Positions 8,396-16,952 of a stretch of 64,000 bases of DNA are shown one piece after another. Positions within the stretch are counted from its first letter, which is position 1. The number at the start of each line of letters is the position of its first letter. Source of the stretch: Pseudovibrio brasiliensis (lineage in GTDB: Bacteria; Pseudomonadota; Alphaproteobacteria; Rhizobiales; Stappiaceae); contig NZ_CP074126.1 in the NCBI RefSeq assembly GCF_018282095.1, forward strand, positions 1,808,501 to 1,872,500, given 5' to 3'. The translations under genes and the position numbers were made by a program. Under the pieces are notes generated by a model. That model did no database searches, was not told the DNA's origin, and saw only the letters and a program-made list of their open reading frames with translations.

Positions 8396-9172
8396 TCACT
8401 CTCCGTAGGCGTCAAAGTCGAAATATTTGTCGTTGATCTCTTTGTACTTTCCATTCTTCCGTAAAGCAATAACCGCTTTGGAGAATAGGTCAGCCAAGTC
8501 TTGGTCGTTCTTACGAACGCCTACACCAACGCCTACACCGTGTATCTCTGGAATAGGTGACATGGTACCGAGCAGTTTACAGCAGTTGCCGTCCTCTGAC
8601 TTCAGCCAGTCAGAAAGAACAACTACGTCATCAACTACAGCATCAAGTCTACCACTTTCCAAATCGAGTTTATATTCATCAGCAGTAGGGTACAGAGACA
8701 CTTCTGATTTAGTCAAAATGTCTTCAGCAAATACTGCGTGCGTCGCGCCAACCTGCGCGCCGACAAGAGCACCATCCATTCCCTCAACGGAGGCCTCGGT
8801 GATCTTGCTGTCTTTAGGTACTGCCACACCTGGAGGGGTCTGGTAGTACTTTTCAGAGAACTGAATGCGCTGCTTCCGCTCTGGTGTGATGGACATGGAT
8901 GCCATGATGGTGTCGTACTTGCCAGCAACCAGACCAGGGATCAGACCGTCCCAGTCAACTGGCATCCATTCACATTCAACTTTCAGTTCGGCGCAAAGCG
9001 CGTTGCCCAGTTCAATTTCAAAACCAACCAGCTTGCCGTCTGCGGTGGTGTAAGCAAACGGAGGGTAGGAAGCTTCAGTGCCAATTCGGACTTTCGTCCA
9101 TTCCTTTGCCTGAACCTGAGTGGAAGCAAGAAGTGCGAGTGTTGCAACAGTGGCAAAGCGCATGAAGCCCAT
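8396..9172 (-). CDS. Periplasmic amino acid-binding protein (HisJ/LAO type), copy 1
   Basis: Captures a polar amino acid (or opine-like ligand) in the periplasm and delivers it to the two permeases encoded just downstream. 258 aa from an ATG with AAGGGGA 8 nt upstream; a longer frame exists but would bury the signal peptide. The Sec signal is MGFMRFATVATLALLASTQ ending at VQA. The mature protein begins KEWTKVRIGTEASYPPF, contains the family motif LVGFEIELGNALCAE with two cysteines seven residues apart, SMSITPERKQRIQFSEKYY, a CC pair near residue 190, and ends NDKYFDFDAYGE. It is one of three equal-length paralogues in a row. Confidence 0.9.
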   Translation of the reverse strand: MGFMRFATVATLALLASTQVQAKEWTKVRIGTEASYPPFAYTTADGKLVGFEIELGNALCAELKVECEWMPVDWDGLIPGLVAGKYDTIMASMSITPERKQRIQFSEKYYQTPPGVAVPKDSKITEASVEGMDGALVGAQVGATHAVFAEDILTKSEVSLYPTADEYKLDLESGRLDAVVDDVVVLSDWLKSEDGNCCKLLGTMSPIPEIHGVGVGVGVRKNDQDLADLFSKAVIALRKNGKYKEINDKYFDFDAYGE

Positions 9173-9427
9173 TTGTATTCCCCTTTGTAAATTCTTGGCA
9201 GGGGTCATCACGATGGCTCCCTGCACAGCCGGGGCGCATGTTTAAATGGAAGAAATTATATTTCAACCTATTTGATTAGGTGTGTCGGCAGAAAATAGCC
9301 AATTTAATCCATCTTGAGAGGACTAAGTTTCCATTTTGATCAGTTTTGCGCATTCATATTCTGCAAAACGGTGATGCATCACAGAAACTTTCCCCAGCTT
9401 CGAATCTTTCCCGCTTCTTTTCAGTCC

Positions 9428-10204
9428 TTATTCTCCAAAAGCGTCCTGAGAGAAGTACTTGTCGTTGATCTTCTTGTAGGTGCCGTTTTCACGAATGGCG
9501 AGAATGGCCTGAGAGAAACGATCTGCCAGCTCTTCCTGTCCTTTGCGAACACCAACACCAATGCCCTGACCATGAAGCTCAGGTTGGATTGGCAAAGAGC
9601 CGATGATCTTGCAGCAGGAACCAGCTTCAGAATCCACCCAACTCTGCAGAACGCCCAGATCATCAATCACCGCATCCAGACGACCGTTCTCAATGTCCAG
9701 CTTGTATTCTTCAGAGGTCGGGTACAGCGCCACGTCAGCATCAGCGTAAACTTCTTCCGCCACAACTGAGTGTGTCGTACCACCTTGTGCACCAATCAGT
9801 AGGTCTTCCAGAGCTTCCGGCGTAATCTCAGTCACCGGAGAGTCTTTAGGAACCGCAATGGTTGACGGGGTGTTGTAGTAGCTGCGGGAGAAGGAGATGC
9901 GCTCAAGGCGCTCTTCTGTGATGGACATGCTCGCGATGATCGCGTCGTATTTGCCAGCAACCAGACCCGGGATCATACCGTCCCATTCCTGTGTGCCCCA
10001 TTCACATTCAACCTTCATTTCTGCGCACAGCGCATTGCCGATCTCAACGTCAAAACCAGTCAGAACGCCATCTGAACCGGTGAAGTTGAATGGAGGGTAA
10101 GCGCCCTCAGTAGCAACACGCAGTTTGGTGATCTCATCCGCCTGAAGTGCTGAAGCAGCAGTGAAGCTCATAAGTGTGGCAAGCGCCATGCGGGCAAAAG
10201 ACAT
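9428..10204 (-). CDS. Periplasmic amino acid-binding protein (HisJ/LAO type), copy 2
   Basis: Second paralogue of the set, again 258 aa. The start is the ATG preceded by AAGGA at 7 nt; the signal peptide is MSFARMALATLMSFTAASA with cleavage near LQA. It keeps YPPFNFTGSDGVLTGFDVEIGNALCAE, the two cysteines of the HisJ-type loop, the CC pair (GSCCKIIG) and the C-terminal NDKYFSQDAFGE. Differences from copy 1 lie mostly in lobe surfaces and in the ligand-pocket loop (GTQEWDG instead of MPVDWDG), so ligand preference may differ. Gaps of 255 bp below and 418 bp above suggest it has its own promoter. Confidence 0.9.
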   Translation of the reverse strand: MSFARMALATLMSFTAASALQADEITKLRVATEGAYPPFNFTGSDGVLTGFDVEIGNALCAEMKVECEWGTQEWDGMIPGLVAGKYDAIIASMSITEERLERISFSRSYYNTPSTIAVPKDSPVTEITPEALEDLLIGAQGGTTHSVVAEEVYADADVALYPTSEEYKLDIENGRLDAVIDDLGVLQSWVDSEAGSCCKIIGSLPIQPELHGQGIGVGVRKGQEELADRFSQAILAIRENGTYKKINDKYFSQDAFGE

Positions 10205-10622
10205 CCGTGCATCCTTGTTCTTTTTGGCAGAGTGGTCGTTTTGGTTGTGCTCTGCATTTGTTGCCAAGGACACTATAAAAAATATGCCGGACTTCAACTG
10301 AAATAACGGAGATATCGGAAGAAAAATGCGCCAAGTGCCGTTATTGTGAAGTGATATCCGTTAAAGTGACGGGTTGTGTGGAGGGAATATTTCTCTCATC
10401 CGACTGGGTTAGTGAGAAAACCATGCCTGATCGTCCCGCAAAGCTCTGAGGAGGGACTATGCGGAATCAAACCGTATTTTCCAAAATGAAGGCCATCAGC
10501 TACCATTTTACCAAACTGGCAATATGGACTGATCAAAATGGCAAAACAAAACCCCCGGGCGAATAAACACCCGAGGGTTCTGAAACCGACAGCTGAAAGA
10601 TCAGCAGATCGACAAGTTGTTC
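10205..10622. other. Intergenic region between binding-protein copies 2 and 3
   Basis: No gene is supported here. It holds the terminator of copy 3, and an inverted repeat near the copy 2 start (TAACGGAGATATC at 10304-10316 with GATATCCGTTA at 10353-10363). A 14-bp motif ACTGATCAAAATGG at 10528 recurs in the opposite orientation upstream of copy 1. It presumably carries the copy 2 promoter and an operator. Confidence 0.5.
10550..10579 (-). terminator. Terminator after binding-protein copy 3
   Basis: On the minus strand AACCCTCGGG pairs with CCCGGGGGTT (one mismatch) and is followed by TTTGTTTTG. It would largely separate copy 3 from the downstream genes. Confidence 0.7.
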
Positions 10623-11399
10623 TTATTCGCCGTAAACGTCGAACTTGAAGTACTTGTCGTTGATTTCTTTGTATTTGCCGTTAGCGCGCAGAGCTGCGAT
10701 GCCTTTGGTGAACAGAGCTGCAAGGTCTTCGTCGCCCTTACGAACGCCGATGCCTGCGCCTTTACCGTGGATCTCTTCAACAGACTGCATGGTGCCGAGG
10801 ATCTTACAGCAAGAACCCTTGTCAGAGCTGATCCACTGTTCCAGAGCCATCACGTCGTCAACAACAGCGTCAACACGTCCGTTTTCCAGATCCAGCTTGT
10901 ACTCTTCAGAAGTTGGGTACAGAGCAACGTCAGAACCGTTCAGGATCTCTTCAGCGAACTGAGAGTGCGTGGTGCTGCCCTGAGCGCCAAGACGAACGCC
11001 TTTCAGGCCTTCAGGAGTTGCTTCAGTCAGCTCAGAGTCCTTACGAACAGCAATGCCTGGAGGAGTGTTGTAGTACTTCTCAGAGAAGGAGATCTTTTCC
11101 ATACGCTCTGGAGTGATGGACATTGAAGCAAGGATGGTGTCGTACTTGCCTGCAACCAGACCAGGGATGATACCGTCCCAGTCCTGAGTTACCCATGTAC
11201 ACTCAAGCTTCAGCTCTTCACAAAGAGCGTTACCAATTTCAATATCGAAGCCGGTCAGTGTTCCGTCAGCGGTGGTATAGTTGAATGGAGGGTAAGCACC
11301 CTCAGTGCCCATGCGAACCTTTGTCCATTCTTTTGCTTCCGCGCCAGAAACTGCTGCCAACGCAATTGCTGCTACTGCTGCCAAACGCATAATACGCAT
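10623..11399 (-). CDS. Periplasmic amino acid-binding protein (HisJ/LAO type), copy 3
   Basis: Third paralogue and the most upstream gene of the transport cluster, 258 aa. The signal peptide MRIMRLAAVAAIALAAVSG is cut near AEA, then the mature protein starts KEWTKVRMGTEGAYPPF. It closely follows the HisJ pattern: TGFDIEIGNALCEELKLEC (disulfide cysteines), SMSITPERMEKISFSEKYY, GSCCKILG and the C-terminal NDKYFKFDVYGE. A hairpin terminator sits directly downstream, so it is probably expressed mainly on its own, perhaps as the abundant binding protein or with a different ligand. Sharing of the single permease pair by all three is inferred from position. Confidence 0.9.
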   Translation of the reverse strand: MRIMRLAAVAAIALAAVSGAEAKEWTKVRMGTEGAYPPFNYTTADGTLTGFDIEIGNALCEELKLECTWVTQDWDGIIPGLVAGKYDTILASMSITPERMEKISFSEKYYNTPPGIAVRKDSELTEATPEGLKGVRLGAQGSTTHSQFAEEILNGSDVALYPTSEEYKLDLENGRVDAVVDDVMALEQWISSDKGSCCKILGTMQSVEEIHGKGAGIGVRKGDEDLAALFTKGIAALRANGKYKEINDKYFKFDVYGE

Positions 11400-11624
11400 A
11401 TTATGTCCCCGAATTAATTATCTTGGCAGGGCTTCTTTAGGTAGGCCCCTGCTTAACCGGGCCTTATGTTTCACTAAAAGCATCCGTAGATCAACCTATA
11501 TACTGGGCATATTAGGCTAATTAATAGCAAAATGACGATGCTTCGCGGTAATATCTTGCAATATTTCGCAGCTTTGAGGGCAAACTTGTTAAAATTGCAA
11601 CCATCGATCTAGGAGTGGAAAAAA

Positions 11625-11654
11625 GGCTCGCACGCGATTCTGAAAATGCGAGCC
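11625..11654 (-). terminator. Terminator of moeA
   Basis: GGCTCGCA and TGCGAGCC form a perfect 8-bp stem followed on the minus strand by a run of six T, 7 bp beyond the moeA stop. Confidence 0.85.
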
Positions 11655-11661
11655 AGCAGAG

Positions 11662-12900
11662 TTACCTGAGGCCAATTTCATCAAAACTGACAAATGGCAG
11701 CAGATCTCCTTTCTGAACAGAAGTCACATCTTCCTTCAGTTCAATGAACCCATCCGCAAACGTCAAAGAAGATAAAAGGGCGGAACCATCGCTGTGATAT
11801 TTGGTCAGTTTAACGCCTTCATTACTGACCACCCGGCACCCGCGCAGGAACTCACGGCGACCGGTCTTGCGATTGGAAATCTCAAAATCCGCTGCAATGT
11901 ATTGGCGTGGGGCTTCACCAAATCCGGACCCGGCCAGCGCCTCAATCAATGGGCGTGCAAGGAATGCAAATGCGACAGTCGCGGCCACCGGATTGCCCGG
12001 TAGACCGATGAAAACGCAATCAGGCAACTCACCGACCATGAAAGGACGGCCCGGCTTGACCGCCAGATGCCAGAAGGTGGTTTTGCCGAGTTTGGAAAGA
12101 GTGGCTGAAACAAAGTCTTTATCGCCACCACCAGCGCCGCCGGAAGTTAGGATGACATCACATTGCTTGGAGGCAGCTTCCAAAGCGCTCTCCACAATCT
12201 CACGCTGATCTGCCAAAATGCCAAGATCAACCAGTTCAACCGGCAAATTGGCAAGCATCCCACGCAGCAGGAAATGGTTTGCGTCAAAGATCTGTCCGTC
12301 TTGACGCTCAGCGCCCGGGCGGATCAACTCATTGCCAGTCGAGAACACCCCAACCTTAAGACGTCGATATGTCTTGAGCTGACCAAGGCCTATGGCGGCT
12401 GCCGCAGCAATCTCTTGAGGGCGGAGCAGGGTACCTGCCTTAACAATAGGCGCACCTATGGTCTGGTCTTCTCCCTTGCGGCGGATGTTGCAGCCAGCTG
12501 GATAACCGAGGGAGAGATCAACACGACGCTCACCATCAGTATCGCTCTCGGAGCAATCTTCCTGTGGCACCACAAAATCAGCACCTTCCGGCACTGGCGC
12601 GCCGGTGAAGATCCGCGCAGCTTCTCCCGGCTTCAGCGGTGTTTCTGGCATGGAACCAGCAAAGATCTCCATCACCACCGGAAAGGACGTCTGCTCTGCT
12701 CCACCTTGCGCAATCGCGTAGCCATCCATCGCTGAGTTATCAAGCGGAGGCAGATCACACGTGGCGATGATATCCTCTGCGAGTACACGCCCATATGCCT
12801 CATAAAGTGACGTTTCCTCTGCAATGACTTTACAGTGACCTAAGCCACGCAAGTGATTGAGGGCTTCGTCAAAGCTCAGAAAGGACGTTTTCGTACTCAT
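11662..12900 (-). CDS. moeA: Molybdopterin molybdenumtransferase
   Basis: Inserts molybdate into adenylylated molybdopterin, the last common step of molybdenum cofactor synthesis in the cytoplasm. 412 aa, the usual length. Visible family signatures are PLDNSAMDGYA (about residue 51), the FTGAPVPEGAD segment, VFSTGNELIRPG, the central catalytic loop with ILTSGGAGGGDKDFV (near 240), and KPGRPFMVGEL followed by GLPGNPVAATVAF. The C-terminal domain IV is present. It lies 106 bp after mobA on the same strand, which fits a mobA-moeA operon. It ends at its own terminator. Confidence 0.95.
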   Translation of the reverse strand: MSTKTSFLSFDEALNHLRGLGHCKVIAEETSLYEAYGRVLAEDIIATCDLPPLDNSAMDGYAIAQGGAEQTSFPVVMEIFAGSMPETPLKPGEAARIFTGAPVPEGADFVVPQEDCSESDTDGERRVDLSLGYPAGCNIRRKGEDQTIGAPIVKAGTLLRPQEIAAAAAIGLGQLKTYRRLKVGVFSTGNELIRPGAERQDGQIFDANHFLLRGMLANLPVELVDLGILADQREIVESALEAASKQCDVILTSGGAGGGDKDFVSATLSKLGKTTFWHLAVKPGRPFMVGELPDCVFIGLPGNPVAATVAFAFLARPLIEALAGSGFGEAPRQYIAADFEISNRKTGRREFLRGCRVVSNEGVKLTKYHSDGSALLSSLTFADGFIELKEDVTSVQKGDLLPFVSFDEIGLR

Positions 12901-13006
12901 GCTTATTCCAGAAGATTTGCTAGTGGTGTTCCCTTTATTTACCAGAGGAACGCCTTAGGATTTGGCAAAAATCAAAGTTCTCACAGTGATCTGGTCGATT
13001 TCACGA

Positions 13007-13648
13007 CTATTGCACGCGTAATTTGGCAAGATGCTCCAATGCGATCGGCACATCCTCCGGCGTATTGATGTTGAAGAATGGATCCACGCCGTTGTGGGCC
13101 TCGAACTTTACGATGATAGGAGGATGGTCTTTAAAGAACCCTTTGATGCTGCGCCCGCCACTTAAAAGATACTCTTTCAATGGATCCGCAAGTGCAATCG
13201 GCCACAGGCCAAACGCAAAGTGGTCTCGGTCGCCGCTGGAACAAATCACCGGACACTCAGCGTTTGCGTTGCGATGGGATACCAGCACCTCCACCATATC
13301 CATGGGAAAAAATGGTGTATCTACAGCAACGGTCACTACGTCTCGTGCATCAGGAGAGTGCTTCTCTGCCCAGCTCAACGCAGCATGCATACCCGCTAAC
13401 GGACCTAAATGCCCAGTCAGCTTATCTGCAAGTAAGGACAGCTCAAGACTCTCATGCAGCGCGCCGGGCTCATTCACGCTCAGAACAACCTGCTCAACCT
13501 GTTCCTGTAAACGAGATGTGACGTGTTTGAGGAGAGGAGTGCCATCTAAGTCCAGCAATGCCTTATCTACTCCGCCCATACGCCGGGATTTCCCACCGCA
13601 GAGCACGCAGCCTACTGTCAGGTTTTGATTGCTCTGAGCATCAGACAT
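13007..13648 (-). CDS. mobA: Molybdenum cofactor guanylyltransferase
   Basis: Adds GMP from GTP to molybdenum cofactor to give the guanine dinucleotide form used by DMSO-reductase-family enzymes. 213 aa from the chosen ATG. The nucleotide-binding motif VGCVLCGGKSRRMGGVDKALL lies at the N-terminus, DKLTGHLGPLAGMHAAL near residue 75, and VAVDTPFFP (metal-binding Asp) near 105. The frame is open for 32 codons further upstream, but that part looks non-coding and would push the motif away from the N-terminus. The C-terminus FFNINTPEDVPIAL is typical. Moco genes moeA (adjacent) and moaA (7 kb away) support the assignment. Confidence 0.9.
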   Translation of the reverse strand: MSDAQSNQNLTVGCVLCGGKSRRMGGVDKALLDLDGTPLLKHVTSRLQEQVEQVVLSVNEPGALHESLELSLLADKLTGHLGPLAGMHAALSWAEKHSPDARDVVTVAVDTPFFPMDMVEVLVSHRNANAECPVICSSGDRDHFAFGLWPIALADPLKEYLLSGGRSIKGFFKDHPPIIVKFEAHNGVDPFFNINTPEDVPIALEHLAKLRVQ

Positions 13649-13752
13649 TCTTGAGTTCCCACTTCCAACAAGCATGCAAATCACAAGACTTACTTGTGAA
13701 GCAGGCGAGCGCCGGGTGCAAAGCTTCATTCCGTCGCAAACCACAAAAAAAA

Positions 13753-13795
13753 ACGCTCCTAAAGGCAGTGGGAGGAGAGGTGCCTTTAAGAGCGT
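13753..13795 (-). terminator. Strong terminator of the BLUF gene
   Basis: ACGCTC plus TAAAGGCA pairs with TGCCTTTA plus GAGCGT (one internal mismatch), followed by nine or more T on the minus strand. Confidence 0.88.
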
Positions 13796-13838
13796 CGTGG
13801 AGCGGTGGTCATGCCACCGTGGGGAGCATGGGTATGAG

Positions 13839-14297
13839 CTACATCAGTGCAATTCTGCTGGTCAGCTGGCTTTCACTCATGTTCATGGAAAGCAGAAGCA
13901 ACAGTTCCATCACCTCTTCACTGCAGGTGCGGTCAGGATGGGCAAGGAGATTACCGAAAAACTTGGGATAATGGCTGTCTGCTTCTTCACGAAGATCGCA
14001 AAAGTGCATCCAGCAATTATGAAAGAGCCTGAAATCCTGCTCTTCATTAGAAAGTACGGTCAGGTCGGAATGTCGCCTGTCTTCAAGCACACACTCAAAT
14101 GTCCGCTTTACGGAGGGCCAGGGTCCTTCCAGCAATTGGAACACATGATTGTCCGTCAGGATCAGTGCGCCTGTGACACCTGCCATGGAGTTGATGCGCC
14201 GGATACGGGTCAGCGACCGTTCAACTTCCTCATCAAGACTATGGCGAAGCGCAGGCCAATGAATGCGACTTCTGTAACATAACTGCGTAACACTCAT
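13839..14297 (-). CDS. BLUF-domain blue-light sensor protein
   Basis: Short flavin-binding photoreceptor (152 aa) made of one BLUF domain and a helical C-terminal extension, with no fused enzyme domain. Key residues can be seen: the Tyr in QLCYRS (residue 8) and the FAD-contacting Asn in RINSMAGVTG. The Gln is in VFQLLEG, and Trp-Met is in NCWMHF, the switching position. So the photocycle should be intact. GGAGG precedes the ATG at a good distance; an upstream TTG in frame is less likely. The output partner is unknown; short BLUF proteins normally act by binding another protein. It is a single-gene unit with a strong terminator. Confidence 0.85.
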   Translation of the reverse strand: MSVTQLCYRSRIHWPALRHSLDEEVERSLTRIRRINSMAGVTGALILTDNHVFQLLEGPWPSVKRTFECVLEDRRHSDLTVLSNEEQDFRLFHNCWMHFCDLREEADSHYPKFFGNLLAHPDRTCSEEVMELLLLLSMNMSESQLTSRIALM

Positions 14298-14401
14298 TGT
14301 CAGATCCTCCAGTTCATGAAAGCCTGACAGCAAATTCTTCTAAAAATGTAAAATACAGTGTTTAAAACACTGAAATATCTCGCTTTTTGCGAAAAAGAAA
14401 A

Positions 14402-14422
14402 GGCGGAGCACATGGCCCCGCC
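14402..14422 (-). terminator. Terminator of the cpdB-type gene
   Basis: On the minus strand GGCGGGGC pairs with GCTCCGCC (one G-U pair) around a 5-nt loop, followed by TTTTCTTTTT. Confidence 0.8.
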
Positions 14423-14450
14423 TGTCCCAAATCATGTAAGTCATTCAGAC

Positions 14451-16430
14451 TTAGAGCGTAATGCGGTACATCGCAAAGCCGTCTTTGCCTTCACCTGCGG
14501 CCTCAATCTGCACGCCTTCCACATTTTTCATGTGTTTTTCAGCTGCAGGGCCGGTTTCAAACAGAACAGTCGTGTCTGCAACAGGCTTGAACTTCCAGTT
14601 GGCATCAGCAGATGGATTGATTGTACCCTGTTCCACAATGTAGCGAACGATCACGTCACGGTTTGTATCCGGACCAACAAATATGATCACATCGTCATTG
14701 ATGCCTGGGAAGTTGCCGCCACCACCAGCGCGGTAGTTGTTGGTTGCTACAACAAACTTCTGATCCATATCGATTGGCTTGCCTTCAAACTGAAGGTTCA
14801 CGATACGGTTCGCATCAGGATGTGCCACATTGCCCTTGCCATCATACTTAGAAGGCTGGGTTAGATCGATCTCGTAGGTAACGCCATCAATCACATCAAA
14901 GTTGTAAGAACGGAACTCAGCGTCCAGAAGAACCTGATCTTTCTTACCTGCTTCGATCTGGTTGAACATACCAGCAGAACGCTCAAGCCATTCCTTCACG
15001 TCTTTACCGGTGACCAGCACTGCACGAGTGGTGTTCGGGTAAAGGTAAAGGTCAGCAACGTTCTTGATTGCGATATCGCCCGCAGCAACGTCGGTATAGT
15101 AGTCAGCACCACCACGGCCACCAGCTTTGAACGGAGCAGCAGCAGAAAGAACAGGCAGACCAGCCCATTCAGTGTCTTTGAGCATTTCCTTGGTGTACCA
15201 GGTCTGTGCCTTAGACACGATCTGTACAGATGGATCATCTGCCACCAGAGCAAAGTAGGAATGCAGCGGAGCAGAGGTCTTACCAACAGCGCGGCGAACG
15301 TAAGACAAGGTCTTATTGTGATCGTCTTCAACCGCTGCCAGCACTTCTTCATCACTGGCGACAAGAGGAATGCGCTTACGGCCTTCTTTCTTGTAGATGG
15401 ATGGTACGTCAGTGGTGAAGTTAGCAATGCGCCAGCCGTTGTTGCCGTCGCGCTCAAGCATCAGGTCAATCACACCGAGGTGAGAACCCCAGAAACCGCC
15501 CATTGCAGCAGGTTTGCCCTGCAGCGTGCCTTTTTCTGCATCAACGCCTGGGATGCCTTCATAGTTAGGGCCTGGGAAGACATCGTGCTGGTGACCTGTA
15601 AACAGAGCATCGATGCCTTCAACGCCTGCGATGTGCAGCGCGGTGTTTGCAGCACCCTCTTCGTGCGCACCACCAGCAATACCGCCGTGAACCAGTGCGA
15701 TGATCAGGTCACAGCCCTGTTCCTTCATTTCCGGAACCCATGCGCGAGCTGCATCAACCATGTCACGGCTGTTTGCTTTGCCAACCAGATGACGGGAGTC
15801 CCAGTTCATGATCATTGGAGGAACAAAACCGATGAAGCCCACTTTAATGGTGTGCTCGATGCCTGCACCGTCTTTAATCTTCTTCTCAACGATTGTGTAT
15901 GGCTTCAGGAACAGATCGTCCTTACGGCCATTGGAGCCTAGGGACGTGCCTTTGGAAACGTTAGAAGAAACAACTGGGAAGTTTGCTCCGGAAAGAACCT
16001 TCATCATGAAGTCCAGACCGTAGTTGAACTCGTGGTTACCCAATGTGCCGGCATCATAACCCAGAACGTTCATGCCTTTGATGACTGGGTGCACATCACC
16101 TTCACGCATACCGCGCTCATAGGCAATGTAATCGCCCATTGGGTTGCCTTGCAGAAAGTCACCATTGTCTACTAGCATAGTGTTGGTTGCTTCAGAGCGC
16201 AGCTTTTTGATGATGGTAGCCGTGCGAGCAAGACCAGCTGTGTCCATTGGACGGTCTGCATAATAATCATATGGAGCGACGTGGACGTGGAGGTCGGTTG
16301 TTTCCATCAAACGCAGGTGCGCAGTGTTCTCTTTTGCAAGAACAGAATACGGATGCACCATTGCAATGGCACCGGTAGCGGCCATGCCTCCCAGCACGCT
16401 ACGACGATTCATCAAAATAGGATTAGACAC
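14451..16430 (-). CDS. cpdB: Bifunctional 2',3'-cyclic-nucleotide 2'-phosphodiesterase/3'-nucleotidase, Tat-exported
   Basis: Periplasmic nucleotidase that opens 2',3'-cyclic nucleotides and removes the 3'-phosphate, used to scavenge phosphate and nucleosides. 659 aa. A twin-arginine signal [17 protein letters not shown] lies near residues 8-24. The metallophosphatase domain follows with DLHVH (46-50), VDNGD (about 87-91), GNHEFNYG (131-138) and GHQHD. The C-terminal 5'-nucleotidase domain has [13 protein letters not shown]. The start is GTG with AGGAGG 5 nt before it. The E. coli enzyme uses the Sec route, so the clear Tat motif is a small difference. It is transcribed alone, divergent from the Mrp gene. 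Confidence 0.9.
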   Translation of the reverse strand: MSNPILMNRRSVLGGMAATGAIAMVHPYSVLAKENTAHLRLMETTDLHVHVAPYDYYADRPMDTAGLARTATIIKKLRSEATNTMLVDNGDFLQGNPMGDYIAYERGMREGDVHPVIKGMNVLGYDAGTLGNHEFNYGLDFMMKVLSGANFPVVSSNVSKGTSLGSNGRKDDLFLKPYTIVEKKIKDGAGIEHTIKVGFIGFVPPMIMNWDSRHLVGKANSRDMVDAARAWVPEMKEQGCDLIIALVHGGIAGGAHEEGAANTALHIAGVEGIDALFTGHQHDVFPGPNYEGIPGVDAEKGTLQGKPAAMGGFWGSHLGVIDLMLERDGNNGWRIANFTTDVPSIYKKEGRKRIPLVASDEEVLAAVEDDHNKTLSYVRRAVGKTSAPLHSYFALVADDPSVQIVSKAQTWYTKEMLKDTEWAGLPVLSAAAPFKAGGRGGADYYTDVAAGDIAIKNVADLYLYPNTTRAVLVTGKDVKEWLERSAGMFNQIEAGKKDQVLLDAEFRSYNFDVIDGVTYEIDLTQPSKYDGKGNVAHPDANRIVNLQFEGKPIDMDQKFVVATNNYRAGGGGNFPGINDDVIIFVGPDTNRDVIVRYIVEQGTINPSADANWKFKPVADTTVLFETGPAAEKHMKNVEGVQIEAAGEGKDGFAMYRITL

Positions 16431-16952
16431 GATTGCCTCCTAGCCCGTGGAAAATGCAGAACAGAATTGTCAGCATGAATTTCGCCCGATCCTCCCGCTC
16501 CCGTGCGCAGCAGCAAGAGGGTTCTTAGCTTCCTAAATATCACGCATTACCCTCAGTTTGTTGAGTGATTGTATCAGGAGCATGAAACGAGCTCTCCAAA
16601 AGGTAAGGTAGATCCCCTAGCGAGTACTCTAATCCTCAGAAGACGCTAGGTTTTATCTTCAACGAAAGATTTTGCGGAGTGTGCAAATATCTGTGAATTT
16701 GTGTTGGTGACCTCAACTTTGCGTGAACTCCGCTCAACTGATAGTGGCGTGGTTTAGCAAAACAGATTGCGAATGCGCAAAGGACAAGGTGTATCTTTCA
16801 TGAATTCTGTATTGCTCAAATCTTCTTGAGAAGTATACCAAGATACTAAAGAACCAATGGCAAAAGCTTGCAGTTTCAGCTGACAGGCATATTTACCAGC
16901 AAGATCATATTTATCCCTCTCTGCTTGGCAGAGGCTTTAAAGGGTGTGCACG
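16431..16952. other. Divergent intergenic region, cpdB and mrp promoters
   Basis: 522 bp with no supported gene. It must hold two divergent promoters. The one notable structure is an imperfect inverted repeat, GCGGAGT-gt-GCAAA at 16674-16687 with TTTGC-gtga-ACTCCGC at 16718-16733, which could fold as an RNA on either strand. Nothing else stands out. Confidence 0.5.

Noticed and set aside
13674-14282. Long plus-strand frame opposite the BLUF gene
   Set aside because: It is the shadow of a gene with complete BLUF motifs, a good ribosome site and a matching terminator on the minus strand.
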